Source of the DNA: CAZFVY01 sp964522665
Lineage (GTDB): Bacteria > Verrucomicrobiota > Verrucomicrobiia > Limisphaerales > CAZFVY01
Direction: 5' to 3'
DNA: 64,000 nucleotides
NCBI GenBank assembly: GCA_964522665.1
Contig: CAZFVY010000017.1
Location: forward strand, 1 to 64,000
Positions 1 to 8,272 of the stretch are shown in pieces. The notes under the pieces are model-generated. The model did not search any database, was not told the origin of the DNA, and worked only from the letters and a program-made list of their open reading frames with translations. Made by a program: the position numbers and the translations under genes. The stretch's first letter is position 1. Each line of letters starts with the position of its first letter.

Positions 1-197
1 CCCGTTTAGTGGGTTACAATCGCCGAGCTTCCCCATGGCCGGATGAGAGTGATCGAAGTCATACCTCCGATTGTTTGTCGGGGCAGCTGATTCGATACAG
101 GGGAGATTGAGGTATTGCATCTGGATCCCCGACGCCCAACGGTCCGATGCAGAAGCCATTCCATACCTTGCTGAGCGTTTCGAGCGAGTAAGGGTAA

Positions 198-1592
198 TGC
201 GAACAGAGAGCGACAAGGACCTACCAATACCTGAAGCAGCTCGACATCGGCTATTTCTTCTACGCTGGCAGCTACACGGACGAGATCCTGAAGGTGCTGA
301 ACCCAAAGGAGAAAACGATCCTGCACATCCCGAACGTCAATTCACGCGAGAGCACGAAGGACAAGATTCGCGAGGTGGAGCACATCATCGATGAGCTTGG
401 CGAGTGGCAGGGCGCCGATCCGAACACCGGTTTCCAACTTGTGAAGACCGCTGACGGGACGATTCTTAAGATTGCCGATCTGGTGGACGACGACCCGGGG
501 AAGCGGGACAAAGTTTCAGCCGCCCTGAAAGACTCCGCGCAGAAGACCAACCGGGATCACGTGGACATCATTATCGCGCTGGGCATGGCGAAGGAGGGTT
601 TCGACTGGATATGGTGCGAACACGCGTTGACGGTCGGCTATCGCTCCAGCCTCACCGAGATTGTGCAAATCATCGGCCGCGCCACGCGAGATGCGCCCGG
701 CAAGACCAAAGCCCGATTTACGAACCTGATTGCGGAGCCGGATGCGAGTGAGGCGGCGGTCACCGAGGCGGTAAACGACACCCTCAAAGCCATAGCTGCG
801 AGCCTCCTGATGGAACAGGTGTTGGCTCCGCGCTTCGAGTTCACACCGAAGCGCCCTCAGAATGAACCCACGCCGGGCTTTGACTATGGCGAAGGTGGTT
901 TCGACCCAACCAAGTGTAATATAGGCGTGAACTCAGAAGCGGGCCGCGTCCAACTGGAAATCAGAGGCCTCGCCGAACCGAAGAGCCACGAGGCCGAGCG
1001 CATTTGCCGCGAGGATTTGAATGAATTGATCACGGCCTTTGTGCAGGACAAGCAAGCCATCGAGCGCGGAATGTTTGATGAAGAGTTGGTGCCGGAGGAA
1101 CTGACCCAGGTGCGGATGGGCAAGATCGTAAAAGAGAAATTCCCGAATCTTGACCAGGAGGATCAGGAAGCGGTGCGCCAGCACGCGGTCGCAGCGTTGA
1201 ATTTCGTCCAACAGGCAAAGAAGGTGTTGAACGAGGGCGGATCCGTGGAGTCCACAAACACTTCGATCATTGACGGCGTCAGGAAGTTTGCGTTGTCAGT
1301 GACCGACCTTGACATCGATCTGATCGATCGAATCAATCCTTTCGGGGAAGCTTATGCCATCCTCGCCAAGGCGATGACGGAGGAACGGCTCAAACAAGTG
1401 GCCCAGGTGATTGCAGGCCGTCGGGTAAGTCTGACGCTGGAAGAGGCACGGGAATTGGCCAAGCGGGCATTGCGCTTCAAGCAGGAAAAGGGAAGGCTTC
1501 CTTCGCTTACCGCAATCGATCCGTGGGAAAAACGGATGGCGGAAGGGATTGCGTTTCTCCAACAAAAAGTGAAGGAGCGTCCAAATGGCTGA
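198..1592 (+). CDS. DEAD/DEAH-type helicase, C-terminal part only
   Basis: This is the C-terminal RecA-like lobe of an SF2 helicase plus a long helical tail. Visible motifs are a motif V-like stretch (ALGMAKEGFDW) and a motif VI stretch (IVQIIGRATRDAPG). The frame is open only from about position 198, where coding reads TYQYLKQLDIGYFFYAGSY; a TAA at 195-197 closes it upstream. The computed GTG start at 294 is therefore unlikely to be a real start. No Walker A or DEAD box lies in the window. Either the gene is 5'-truncated or frameshifted near 200, or the first 200 bases are a rearranged or misassembled join. Its stop overlaps the start of the next gene by 8 nt (ATGGCTGA), so the two are probably translationally coupled. 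Helicase assignment is firm; whether the gene is functional is not. Confidence 0.75.
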   Translation, partial: CEQRATRTYQYLKQLDIGYFFYAGSYTDEILKVLNPKEKTILHIPNVNSRESTKDKIREVEHIIDELGEWQGADPNTGFQLVKTADGTILKIADLVDDDPGKRDKVSAALKDSAQKTNRDHVDIIIALGMAKEGFDWIWCEHALTVGYRSSLTEIVQIIGRATRDAPGKTKARFTNLIAEPDASEAAVTEAVNDTLKAIAASLLMEQVLAPRFEFTPKRPQNEPTPGFDYGEGGFDPTKCNIGVNSEAGRVQLEIRGLAEPKSHEAERICREDLNELITAFVQDKQAIERGMFDEELVPEELTQVRMGKIVKEKFPNLDQEDQEAVRQHAVAALNFVQQAKKVLNEGGSVESTNTSIIDGVRKFALSVTDLDIDLIDRINPFGEAYAILAKAMTEERLKQVAQVIAGRRVSLTLEEARELAKRALRFKQEKGRLPSLTAIDPWEKRMAEGIAFLQQKVKERPNG

Positions 1593-2793
1593 TCATGTCA
1601 ATGATGAGGACCTGGAACTGCTCGGCGAGCTGGGTGTCGAGACGGAGCCCGCCCCGCCCGGCGGGCGATCTCCCAAAGCGCAACGGATCATCGCTGGCTT
1701 CGAGGAAATCGAGCGGTTTGTCGAGGAGCACGGGAGGCCGCCTCAGCACGGAGAAAACCGTGATATTTTCGAACGTCTTTATGCGGTGCGATTGGATCGG
1801 CTGCGTGAGTCTTCGGAATGTCGCGAGGTGTTGAGGGTCCTGGATTCCCGCGGACTCTTGAGCCTCGCGGATGGTAACGAGGCGTGCCTGCTAAACGAGG
1901 AGCCCAATGACGAAACGCTGCTTGCATCTCTCGGGGTGGTACCGAATCCAACCGACGACCTCAGGCAACTCGTTCACGTGCGCCCCCGCGAGGAGATTAA
2001 GGCTGCCGAAGAAAGCGCACGACGGAATCTCTGCAATGATTTCGAACAATTCCGGCAGCTGTTCGAAAGGGTTCGAGACGATCTGGCTTCCGGCAAACGA
2101 CGAACGCTCAAGTACCAGGACAATGCGGACGTGAACAAAGGCGACCTGTTCATCCTCGATGGCCAAACAATAATAGTCGCCGAGATGGGCGATCCGTTTA
2201 TCGCCGATTATGGCCGTCCCGACCGCAGGCTCAGGGTAGTTTACGATAACGGGACCGAAAGTGATCTGCTGGTCCGATCGCTGCAACGAGCGCTGAACAA
2301 GGACAAGGCGAGCCGTCGCGTCGTCGAGCCGGACCTTGGGCCTCTATTCTCGGAAGTGGTGGACGACGAAGACCTGCCGGCCGGCTACATCTACGTGCTT
2401 CGGAGCAAGTCGCAACATCCCTTTGTGGCGGAGAACAGGTCGGTGATTCACAAGATCGGCGTGACCGGTGGCGACGTAAAAATCCGGGTTGCCAACGCCA
2501 GAAAAGACCCGACCTACCTCTTGGCAGACGTGGACATTGTGGGTACTTTCAGGCTCTCCAACATCAACCGGACGCGACTGGAGGCATTGCTCCACAGATT
2601 CTTCGGCGGCGCCCGATTGGATTTGGAATTGAAGGATCGCTTCGGCGGAAAAGTGGAGCCGAAAGAATGGTTCCTCGTTCCGCTAGCGGCGATTGAGGAA
2701 GCAATTCAGAAACTCATGGACGGCAAGATCGGAGAATATCGCTATGACCCCGTGACCGCACAAATCGTGGAGTGTGCAAAAGCTGTTCAGTAG
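1585..2793 (+). CDS. GIY-YIG nuclease family protein (T5orf172/MUG113-like)
   Basis: This 402-residue protein has an uncharacterised, mostly helical, acidic N-terminal half and a C-terminal GIY-YIG-like nuclease domain from about residue 266. The domain begins GYIYVLRSKS, continues with HKIGVTGGDVKIRVANAR and ends with KEWFLVPLAAIEEAI. This layout (YIYVL, KIG, an Arg-rich helix, then KEWF) is typical of the T5orf172/MUG113 branch. A predicted DNA endonuclease role follows from the family. The ATG lies inside the end of the helicase gene, so the pair is an operon with coupled translation. Helicase-nuclease pairs of this type are common in anti-phage defence loci; that role is inferred and not shown here. 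Confidence 0.82.
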   Translation: MADHVNDEDLELLGELGVETEPAPPGGRSPKAQRIIAGFEEIERFVEEHGRPPQHGENRDIFERLYAVRLDRLRESSECREVLRVLDSRGLLSLADGNEACLLNEEPNDETLLASLGVVPNPTDDLRQLVHVRPREEIKAAEESARRNLCNDFEQFRQLFERVRDDLASGKRRTLKYQDNADVNKGDLFILDGQTIIVAEMGDPFIADYGRPDRRLRVVYDNGTESDLLVRSLQRALNKDKASRRVVEPDLGPLFSEVVDDEDLPAGYIYVLRSKSQHPFVAENRSVIHKIGVTGGDVKIRVANARKDPTYLLADVDIVGTFRLSNINRTRLEALLHRFFGGARLDLELKDRFGGKVEPKEWFLVPLAAIEEAIQKLMDGKIGEYRYDPVTAQIVECAKAVQ

Positions 2794-2873
2794 CGAATTG
2801 AGACGCCCACTCGAAGAAACTACCTCGTCCAATTCCGCCCCCCTTCCCGAAATACTGGACGCAGCCAGGTCCC

Positions 2874-3038
2874 TTGACGGACGGCAAAGCCTTCGTGGAG
2901 TCCATGCGCCCGGTGCCGTCGCTCGACGACTTGTTCGGCAGCGTCAAGCTCAAGCAGCCGGTTGCCAGCGCCCGCGAGGAGAAACTAAACGCCCGCGCCG
3001 CCATCGCCAATCAGGCTTCCGGCGAGGGGTTGCGATGA
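2874..3038 (+). pseudogene. Antitoxin C-terminal remnant
   Basis: An open stretch reads DGKAFVESMRPVPSLDDLF and then a Lys/Ala-rich tail ending GEGLR. It resembles the C-terminal tail of small AbrB/Phd-like antitoxins. Its TGA overlaps the ATG of a PIN-domain remnant (ATGA), the usual antitoxin-toxin junction. The N-terminal DNA-binding part is absent, because upstream sequence in this frame is unlike any antitoxin. The call rests mainly on position and on the overlap with the VapC-like fragment. Confidence 0.4.
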
Positions 3039-3334
3039 GCGTCCGCCGTTTGCTGGTCGATACGAATGTCCTGCTGCGTTTCCTTTCCGGCGAGCCGCCC
3101 GCGCAGGCGGCGCTGGGCCGCAAACTCTTCACCCGTGCGGCGGCAGGTGACTTGTGGGTTCTGGGAATGTTTCGTCGCGTCGCAAATAGCCGCTTCGTCC
3201 AGTGGGGCGCCGGCCGCCGTCGCCCAGACCACGTCACGACCACCAACTTCCAAACCCTCCCGGCTGAAAATCACCGTGCTCGGGCCCTTCGCCCGATCCT
3301 GTGCAAGCGCCTCTCGATTAAAGACCTCTCATGA
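3035..3334 (+). pseudogene. Truncated PIN-domain toxin (VapC-like)
   Basis: The first 44 codons encode a clear VapC N-terminus: RRLLVDTNVLLRFLSGEPP contains the first catalytic Asp of the PIN fold, followed by a helix ending AAAGDLWVLG. Beyond about 3166 the frame stays open to 3334 but no longer resembles a PIN domain, and the later acidic residues are missing. An insertion or deletion has probably replaced the C-terminal two thirds. As a toxin it should be inactive. Confidence 0.55.
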
Positions 3335-3625
3335 ATTGGCCGTGAGGAAATAGCGACCTATACAAATTGCGCTGGCGTGTTCCGGGCAGGCCGGGCAATG
3401 TTTCGGCTCGTGATCGGGGTGGATCGAACGCCGGCGGGCATAAGTCGCGCCGACGTCGCGCTGCACCTCCCGGAACTGGTCAACCACCCGTTTATTGGCT
3501 TCGGGATGACCAGGATTCGCGGGGCTTACCGAGGCCGGTCGATCTGAAAACATTGGACAGAACGCCGGCCACGCTCGACCTTATCGACGGTCAAGCGCGA
3601 ACCGTTCGTCTTGGTTCGCGGCCGA
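3171..3625. other. Non-coding stretch after the broken toxin
   Basis: No gene could be supported here. Several frames are open by chance because of the high GC content. A minus-strand frame at 3329-3553 has a plausible composition and a CPAC motif, but it shows no recognisable domain and no ribosome-binding site. The region looks like debris from the rearrangement that truncated the PIN gene. Confidence 0.4.
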
Positions 3626-3958
3626 ATGAATATAATTTCAGAAATGGAAACAACCGCCGACAGACAAAAGGTCACCTGTTCCAAATGCAATCACCGGAAC
3701 ACCGGAGACCAGGACACGTGCGCCAAGTGTGGCGCCGGCTTGTATGTCCGCTGCCTGCAGTGCGGTCAGCGGAATCCGCGGGCGGCCGCCCGTTGCGAAA
3801 AATGCGACTCGCGATTGCGCCGCTCAACGGGCCGCCGGTGGAGCGGTTTGCTCAAAAAGACGCCTTTCCGCAAGGTCAAGTTCTGGCATCTCTTCCTTCT
3901 GGTCGTCGGGGTAGTGGCCGCGTACGAAGTAATTGTCCGCCTGGCGCAGATCGAGTAG
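3626..3958 (+). CDS. Small membrane protein with double zinc ribbon
   Basis: This protein of about 110 residues has two CxxC-x(n)-CxxC zinc-ribbon modules: CSKC paired with CAKC, then CLQC paired with CEKC. A basic linker and one C-terminal transmembrane helix (HLFLLVVGVVAAYEVIVRLA) follow. The architecture is that of tail-anchored zinc-ribbon proteins of unknown function. The start could be the ATG at 3626 or the one at 3644; neither has a strong Shine-Dalgarno. It is isolated between debris and the convergent aminotransferase gene. Confidence 0.65.
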   Translation: MNIISEMETTADRQKVTCSKCNHRNTGDQDTCAKCGAGLYVRCLQCGQRNPRAAARCEKCDSRLRRSTGRRWSGLLKKTPFRKVKFWHLFLLVVGVVAAYEVIVRLAQIE

Positions 3959-4031
3959 GGCCGCGCCCGGCGGCGGACGCGGAGACTGGCGAGCTCCTCA
4001 CCGTTGTAAGCGGGCCGCTGTGCGAACATCG

Positions 4032-5264
4032 CTAGCCCGGCGACACGGCCAATTGGCCCGACCGCTCCGGCGCCCATGCGCGCAGCGCCTCACCCAATCG
4101 TTTAACGCCTTCCTCAATTCGTTCCGGCGTCGCATTTGAGAAATTGAGCCGAAACGTGTTTCGACCGGCGCCGTCGAGGTGGAAATCCTCCCCGGGAACG
4201 AACGCAACGTTCCGCGCGAGAGCTTGCTTCAACAACTCCGCGCCGCTCCAGCCGAGCGGCAGCGTCACCAGGAGAAACATCCCGCCTTCGGGACGCGTCC
4301 AGCGGACCGACGGAGGGAGATGAGCTTCGAGCGCCGCGAGCATGGCGTCCCGCCGCTGCCGATAAGCGTCGCGCAGGCGCGGGAGGTGGCCAGCCAGCGC
4401 GCCCTCACGGAGCAATTCGAGCACCATCCCCTGATTGAGCGTGCTGGTATGCAAATCGGCGGCTTGTTTCGCGAGCGTCAGCTGGTCGATCACCTCGGGG
4501 GCGGCCAGCGCCCAGCCAACCCGCAGGCCCGGCGCGAGCGTCTTTGAAAAGGTGCCGACGTGAATGACCGAGCCATCGTGTCCGCGCGCCCGACCGGCCA
4601 GATCGAAGAGGCTCGGCAGTGATTCGCCTTCGTAACGCAACTCCCCGTATGGATCGTCCTCGATCAGGGCCACGTCGTAGCGGTGGGCTAATTCCACGAG
4701 CCGGACGCGGCGTTCGAGCGTCAAGGTTGTGCCCTGCGGGTTCTGAAACGTCGGCGTCACGTAGATCAACTTCGGGCGTTGCCGCAGCAAGCTCTCCAGT
4801 TCATCCACCCGCATCCCGCGCGCGTCCGAGGGTACGGGCAGAAACCGAGCGCCCAGCGGGCGCCAGGCGGAAAGCAGCGCCAGGTAGGTCGGGTTCTCCA
4901 CCACCACGGCGTCACCCGGGTCGAGCAAGACGCGCCCCAGCAAATCCAGCCCCTGTTGCGCGCCGCTGACGATGGCCACGCGCGAACGGTCGAGCGGCGC
5001 GTCCGTCCGCGAGAACCTCGCCGCGATCCAGTCGCGCAGTTCCGCCAGGCCCTCGGTTTCGCCGTATTGGAGGGCGCTCCCGCCCCGGAGCGCCAACGCG
5101 GCGTCGGCGGCGCGCCGAACCGCCTCGACCGGGAACAATTCCGGCGCGGGCAAGCCGCCAGCGAAGGAGATCATCCCCGGTTGCGCGGTCAACTTCAGAA
5201 GTTCCCGCACCGCCGAACGTTTCATGGCTTCCGTTCGCCGCGCGAATCGCTGATTCCAATTCAT
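4032..5264 (-). CDS. PLP-dependent aminotransferase (fold type I, LysN/MocR-like)
   Basis: The 410-residue enzyme has the hallmarks of class I/II aminotransferases: the SFAGGLPAPELFP start, GAQQGLDLLGR for cofactor phosphate, NPQG (175-178), DDPYGELRY (203-211), and GTFSKTLAPGLRVGW with the Schiff-base Lys near residue 241. It lacks the N-terminal GntR helix-turn-helix of MocR regulators, so it is a catalytic enzyme. The closest known types are 2-aminoadipate or aromatic/branched-chain aminotransferases; the substrate cannot be fixed from sequence. The gene is divergent from a LysR-type regulator 110-130 bp away, which probably controls it. Confidence 0.9.
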   Translation of the reverse strand: MNWNQRFARRTEAMKRSAVRELLKLTAQPGMISFAGGLPAPELFPVEAVRRAADAALALRGGSALQYGETEGLAELRDWIAARFSRTDAPLDRSRVAIVSGAQQGLDLLGRVLLDPGDAVVVENPTYLALLSAWRPLGARFLPVPSDARGMRVDELESLLRQRPKLIYVTPTFQNPQGTTLTLERRVRLVELAHRYDVALIEDDPYGELRYEGESLPSLFDLAGRARGHDGSVIHVGTFSKTLAPGLRVGWALAAPEVIDQLTLAKQAADLHTSTLNQGMVLELLREGALAGHLPRLRDAYRQRRDAMLAALEAHLPPSVRWTRPEGGMFLLVTLPLGWSGAELLKQALARNVAFVPGEDFHLDGAGRNTFRLNFSNATPERIEEGVKRLGEALRAWAPERSGQLAVSPG

Positions 5265-5380
5265 AACGCGGCCGCGGTTGACGGATCGTATTTAGCGCCC
5301 TGGCTCATGCTGTCATTGATAGCGCGGGGCGCGCGGGGCGCGCCAATACTTCTTTGTTCGCGCCGTGATGCCGTTTGAGT

Positions 5381-6265
5381 ATGGTGGGTGGCGTGGAATT
5401 GCGTCATCTACGCTACTTCGTCGGCGTGGCCGAGCTGTCGAGCTTTACCAAGGCGGCCCGCAAACTCCACGTCGCGCAACCGGCGCTCAGCCGGCAGATT
5501 CGCCAGCTTGAAGACGAGGTGGGCGCGCGGCTGCTCGAACGCGATCGCCAGGGCGCGCGCCTCACCGAGGCGGGCCGGGCGTTCCTGGCGGAAGCGACGG
5601 CGCTGCTGAAACAGAGCGACGACGTGATGCGTTCGGCGCAAAAGCGCGGCGGGCTCGAACGCCGCCAGTTGAACATCGGCTACGTCTGGGGTTTGTTTCA
5701 CTCGCTGGCGCCGGCGGCGTTGAGCCGCTTCCGCGCGCAATTCCCCGACGTCGCCGTCAATCTCCTCGACCTCACCGCCGTCGAGCAGGCGCGCCTGTTG
5801 GCCGACGGCGAATTGGACGCGGGATTCATTGGGCTGGCGCATGAAGCCGACGCCGCCGGGCTGGCCAAACGCAAGGTTGGCGCGTGCGCCTTCGTCGCGG
5901 CCCTGCCCGCGAACCATCCCGCGGCGCGGCGGTCGCGCGTGCCCCTGGCGGCGCTGGCGCCGGAGTTTTTCATCGCCATCTCCGAGCAGAACTATCCCGG
6001 CGCGGCGCGCTTCGTCGTCGCCGCGTGCGAGCAGGCGGGATTTCGCCCGAAAATTCTCCAGGTCGCCGAACGCGGGCACGCCATTCTCGGATTGGTGGCG
6101 GGCGCTTGCGGCGTCGCTCTGCTGCCGGAGCCACTGCGCGCTTTGCCGCACCCGGGCGTCATTTTTCGGCCGGTCACGCCCTCCGCGCCGGCCGACCTGT
6201 TCATCGCCTGGCGCCAGGATCGCGCGCAACCGCTCACCGAGGCGTTCATCAAGCTTTGCGCTTGA
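5381..6265 (+). CDS. LysR-family transcriptional regulator
   Basis: The N-terminus MELRHLRYFVGVAELSSF begins a winged helix-turn-helix (KAARKLHVAQPALSRQIRQLE), followed by a periplasmic-binding-protein-like effector domain of about 200 residues. Possible starts are TTG 5375, ATG 5381 and GTG 5393; GTG 5393 gives the canonical LysR start MELRHLRYF. Divergent placement against the aminotransferase gene suggests control of that gene and autoregulation, as is usual for the family. The intergenic DNA carries GC-rich near-tandem GCGCGGGGC units around 5320-5343. No clear T-N11-A operator was identified. Confidence 0.92.
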   Translation: MVGGVELRHLRYFVGVAELSSFTKAARKLHVAQPALSRQIRQLEDEVGARLLERDRQGARLTEAGRAFLAEATALLKQSDDVMRSAQKRGGLERRQLNIGYVWGLFHSLAPAALSRFRAQFPDVAVNLLDLTAVEQARLLADGELDAGFIGLAHEADAAGLAKRKVGACAFVAALPANHPAARRSRVPLAALAPEFFIAISEQNYPGAARFVVAACEQAGFRPKILQVAERGHAILGLVAGACGVALLPEPLRALPHPGVIFRPVTPSAPADLFIAWRQDRAQPLTEAFIKLCA

Positions 6266-6298
6266 GCCTTTCAAGCAAACGGGGCGAACGGCGAAAGG

Positions 6299-6391
6299 CT
6301 TGGTGGGGCGACACTCTGTGGAGCCCTGAATGGGTTGGGACGGCAGCGGCCCGCAGGAACCAACCACGGCACGGCAGAGCCTCGCCCCACC
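6299..6391. repeat. Palindrome-bounded repeat element
   Basis: A stretch of about 90 bp is bounded by inverted GGTGGGGCGA (about 6301-6310) and TCGCCCCACC (about 6382-6391). The interior has further short complementary stretches (GGTTGG with CCAACC). It lies in the tail-to-tail space between the LysR gene and gapA. It looks like one of the small dispersed palindromic repeats scattered through this genome. Confidence 0.45.
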
Positions 6392-6435
6392 GGATGTTTT
6401 CACTCGATTTTCACGCCCAAATCGACAACGCAAAC

Positions 6436-6473
6436 GGGGCGGACGGCGCCGAATAACGGCGTTCGTCCGCCCC
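6436..6473 (-). terminator. Hairpin downstream of gapA
   Basis: A strong stem pairs GGGGCGGACG with CGTCCGCCCC around an inner CGCCG/CGGCG stem with an AATAA loop. It lies 46 bp past the gapA stop on the minus strand. There is no clean U-tract, only GTTTGC, so it is a terminator-like or mRNA-protecting hairpin. Confidence 0.5.
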
Positions 6474-6518
6474 GCGAAACGGAGCGAAAGTCCGGCGTCG
6501 CCGGACCTCGCGGAGGCC

Positions 6519-7568
6519 TTAGAGACCTTTGCTGATCATGTGCTTGACCAAGTCGCCAACGCGGTTGCTGTAACCCCACTCGTTGTCGTACCAGCTGATC
6601 AGCTTGAAGAACCGCTTGTTCAACTCGATGCCCGAGCCGCGGTCAAAGATTGACGACGCGGCGCAATGAATGAAATCCGTGCTCACCACTTCGTCGGCGG
6701 TGTAGTCAAGAATTCCCTTCAGGTAAGTCTCGCTGGCCCGCTTCAGCGCTTCGCCGATTTCGGCGTAGCTGGTCTCCTTCACGGTGCGAACCGTCAGGTC
6801 CACGCTGGAGACGGTGGGGACTGGCACGCGGTACGCCATGCCGGTCAGTTTGCCCTTGATCTCGGGGCAGACCAAACCGACCGCGCGAGCGGCGCCGGTG
6901 GTCGAAGGAATGATATTGATCGCCGCGCTGCGGCCGCCTTTCCAATCCTTCTTGCTGGGGCCGTCCACCGTTTTCTGCGTGGCGGTGTAAGCGTGGATCG
7001 TGGTCATCAAGCCCTCTTCAATGCCAAAGCCCTCTTTGAGCAGGACATGCACGATGGGCGCCAGGCAGTTCGTCGTGCAGGAGGCATTCGAGACGATGTG
7101 ATGCTTGGCCGGGTCGTACTGGAGGTGGTTGACCCCCATCACGATGGTGATGTCTTCGTTCTTCGCGGGCGCGGAGATGATGACCTTTTTCGCGCCGGCG
7201 GCGAGATGGCCCTTGGCCTTTTCGGCTTCGGTGAAGAGGCCGGTCGATTCGATCACGATATCGACGCCGAGTTGTTTCCACGGCAGCCCCGAGGGATCCC
7301 GCGCGCTGACGACATGAATGTCGGCGCCGTTCACGACCAGGATGTCGTCTTCCGCTTTGGTGGCGTCCGATTTCTTGGAGCCGACCGTCCCGGCAAAACG
7401 CCCCTGCGTTGAGTCATATTTGAGCAGATAGGCCAAGTTGTCCGCGGGAACGATGTCACCCACCGCCACCACTTCGATTTCTTTGCCCACCAAGCCCTGT
7501 TCCACCATGGCGCGAAAGACGAGACGTCCAATTCGGCCAAATCCATTAATTGCAACTTTAACTGCCAT
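6519..7568 (-). CDS. gapA: Type I glyceraldehyde-3-phosphate dehydrogenase
   Basis: This 349-residue cytosolic enzyme oxidises glyceraldehyde-3-phosphate to 1,3-bisphosphoglycerate with NAD(P)+ in glycolysis or gluconeogenesis. The Rossmann start is MAVKVAINGFGRIGRLVFRA. The catalytic Cys is in SNASCTTNCLAP (about residue 164) and the catalytic His follows in TTIHAYTATQ (about 192). The C-terminus SWYDNEWGYSNR is diagnostic. An open frame runs a further 40 codons upstream, but the start at 7568 is preferred because it gives the family N-terminus and is preceded by GGAAGAGAG. Length is normal for the family. Confidence 0.98.
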   Translation of the reverse strand: MAVKVAINGFGRIGRLVFRAMVEQGLVGKEIEVVAVGDIVPADNLAYLLKYDSTQGRFAGTVGSKKSDATKAEDDILVVNGADIHVVSARDPSGLPWKQLGVDIVIESTGLFTEAEKAKGHLAAGAKKVIISAPAKNEDITIVMGVNHLQYDPAKHHIVSNASCTTNCLAPIVHVLLKEGFGIEEGLMTTIHAYTATQKTVDGPSKKDWKGGRSAAINIIPSTTGAARAVGLVCPEIKGKLTGMAYRVPVPTVSSVDLTVRTVKETSYAEIGEALKRASETYLKGILDYTADEVVSTDFIHCAASSIFDRGSGIELNKRFFKLISWYDNEWGYSNRVGDLVKHMISKGL

Positions 7569-8272
7569 AAGCTCTCTTCCGAATTTGTTAAAACACTGAC
7601 AATAACCGGCAGTCGGCATGTTAACGGCGGTCGCCCGAGCGTCAACGAGAATTGCGGGCTTTGGACGGGCGCAGTGGGCCGGGCGCATCTCATTATTTTG
7701 ACAGGTCGATAATCAGGGAGGGAAGCGGGAAGAGGGGAAATCAGCGTCGGTTGCGCCAAATCCGCGGCCGACCGACAAAAAAATGAGAAGCGTCCCAGTG
7801 GGCTGGGTGTGAGACAGAATTCTTCCGCGGAACTGCCGGATTTGAGATAACGTTCCCGACCATTCGCCTCGTCCCGTAAGGGACGACCGAGAGTAGCTCG
7901 GCGTTTCAACGCCGAGTTAAAGGCGGTGTGATCAAAAGTCCCGATAGGGACGGCTGAGGTTGAGCTCCCGCGGCACGAGATCGTCCGGGCGTACGCTTAC
8001 GGCAGCCGCGAGGACGTCTCGAACTCAGGCGCCGCAGCGGGATTTGAGCATGATCACGTAACTGACCCGGCTTTGAAGCGCCGAGCTATTCCCAACGGCT
8101 CCTCCCTGATGCCCCGTTTGCTAGACCATCAATCCGTACATACCCCGGCGAATCCGGTCGGAAGAAGAATTCGGTCTTGCGTCAAGAGCCCGATTTTCCC
8201 GTGTTCCGCGCTTGATTTATTGAAGTCAACGGGCGGATGATTCGTCTAAATACTCGGCAAAACAGTCTCAAT
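7569..8272. repeat. Gene-free region holding a dispersed repeat unit
   Basis: No gene is seen in these 700 bases. From about 7806 the sequence GGGTGTGAGACAG, a TTC-TCCGCGG block and then stem-loops form a repeat whose relative occurs at about 39618-39820. The stem-loops include CGTCCCGTAAGGGACG and CTCGGCGTTTCAACGCCGAG. A further GTCCCGATAGGGAC hairpin follows near 7951. These palindromes look like REP-type extragenic elements. Position and relation to the second copy were judged by eye. Confidence 0.5.

Noticed and set aside
6..326. Minus-strand frame of 106 codons at the window start
   Set aside because: No domain was recognised and it overlaps the helicase coding part on the other strand.
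6519..7688. A 389-residue GAPDH with an extra N-terminus
   Set aside because: The start at 7568 has a Shine-Dalgarno and the standard N-terminus; the upstream codons are intergenic.
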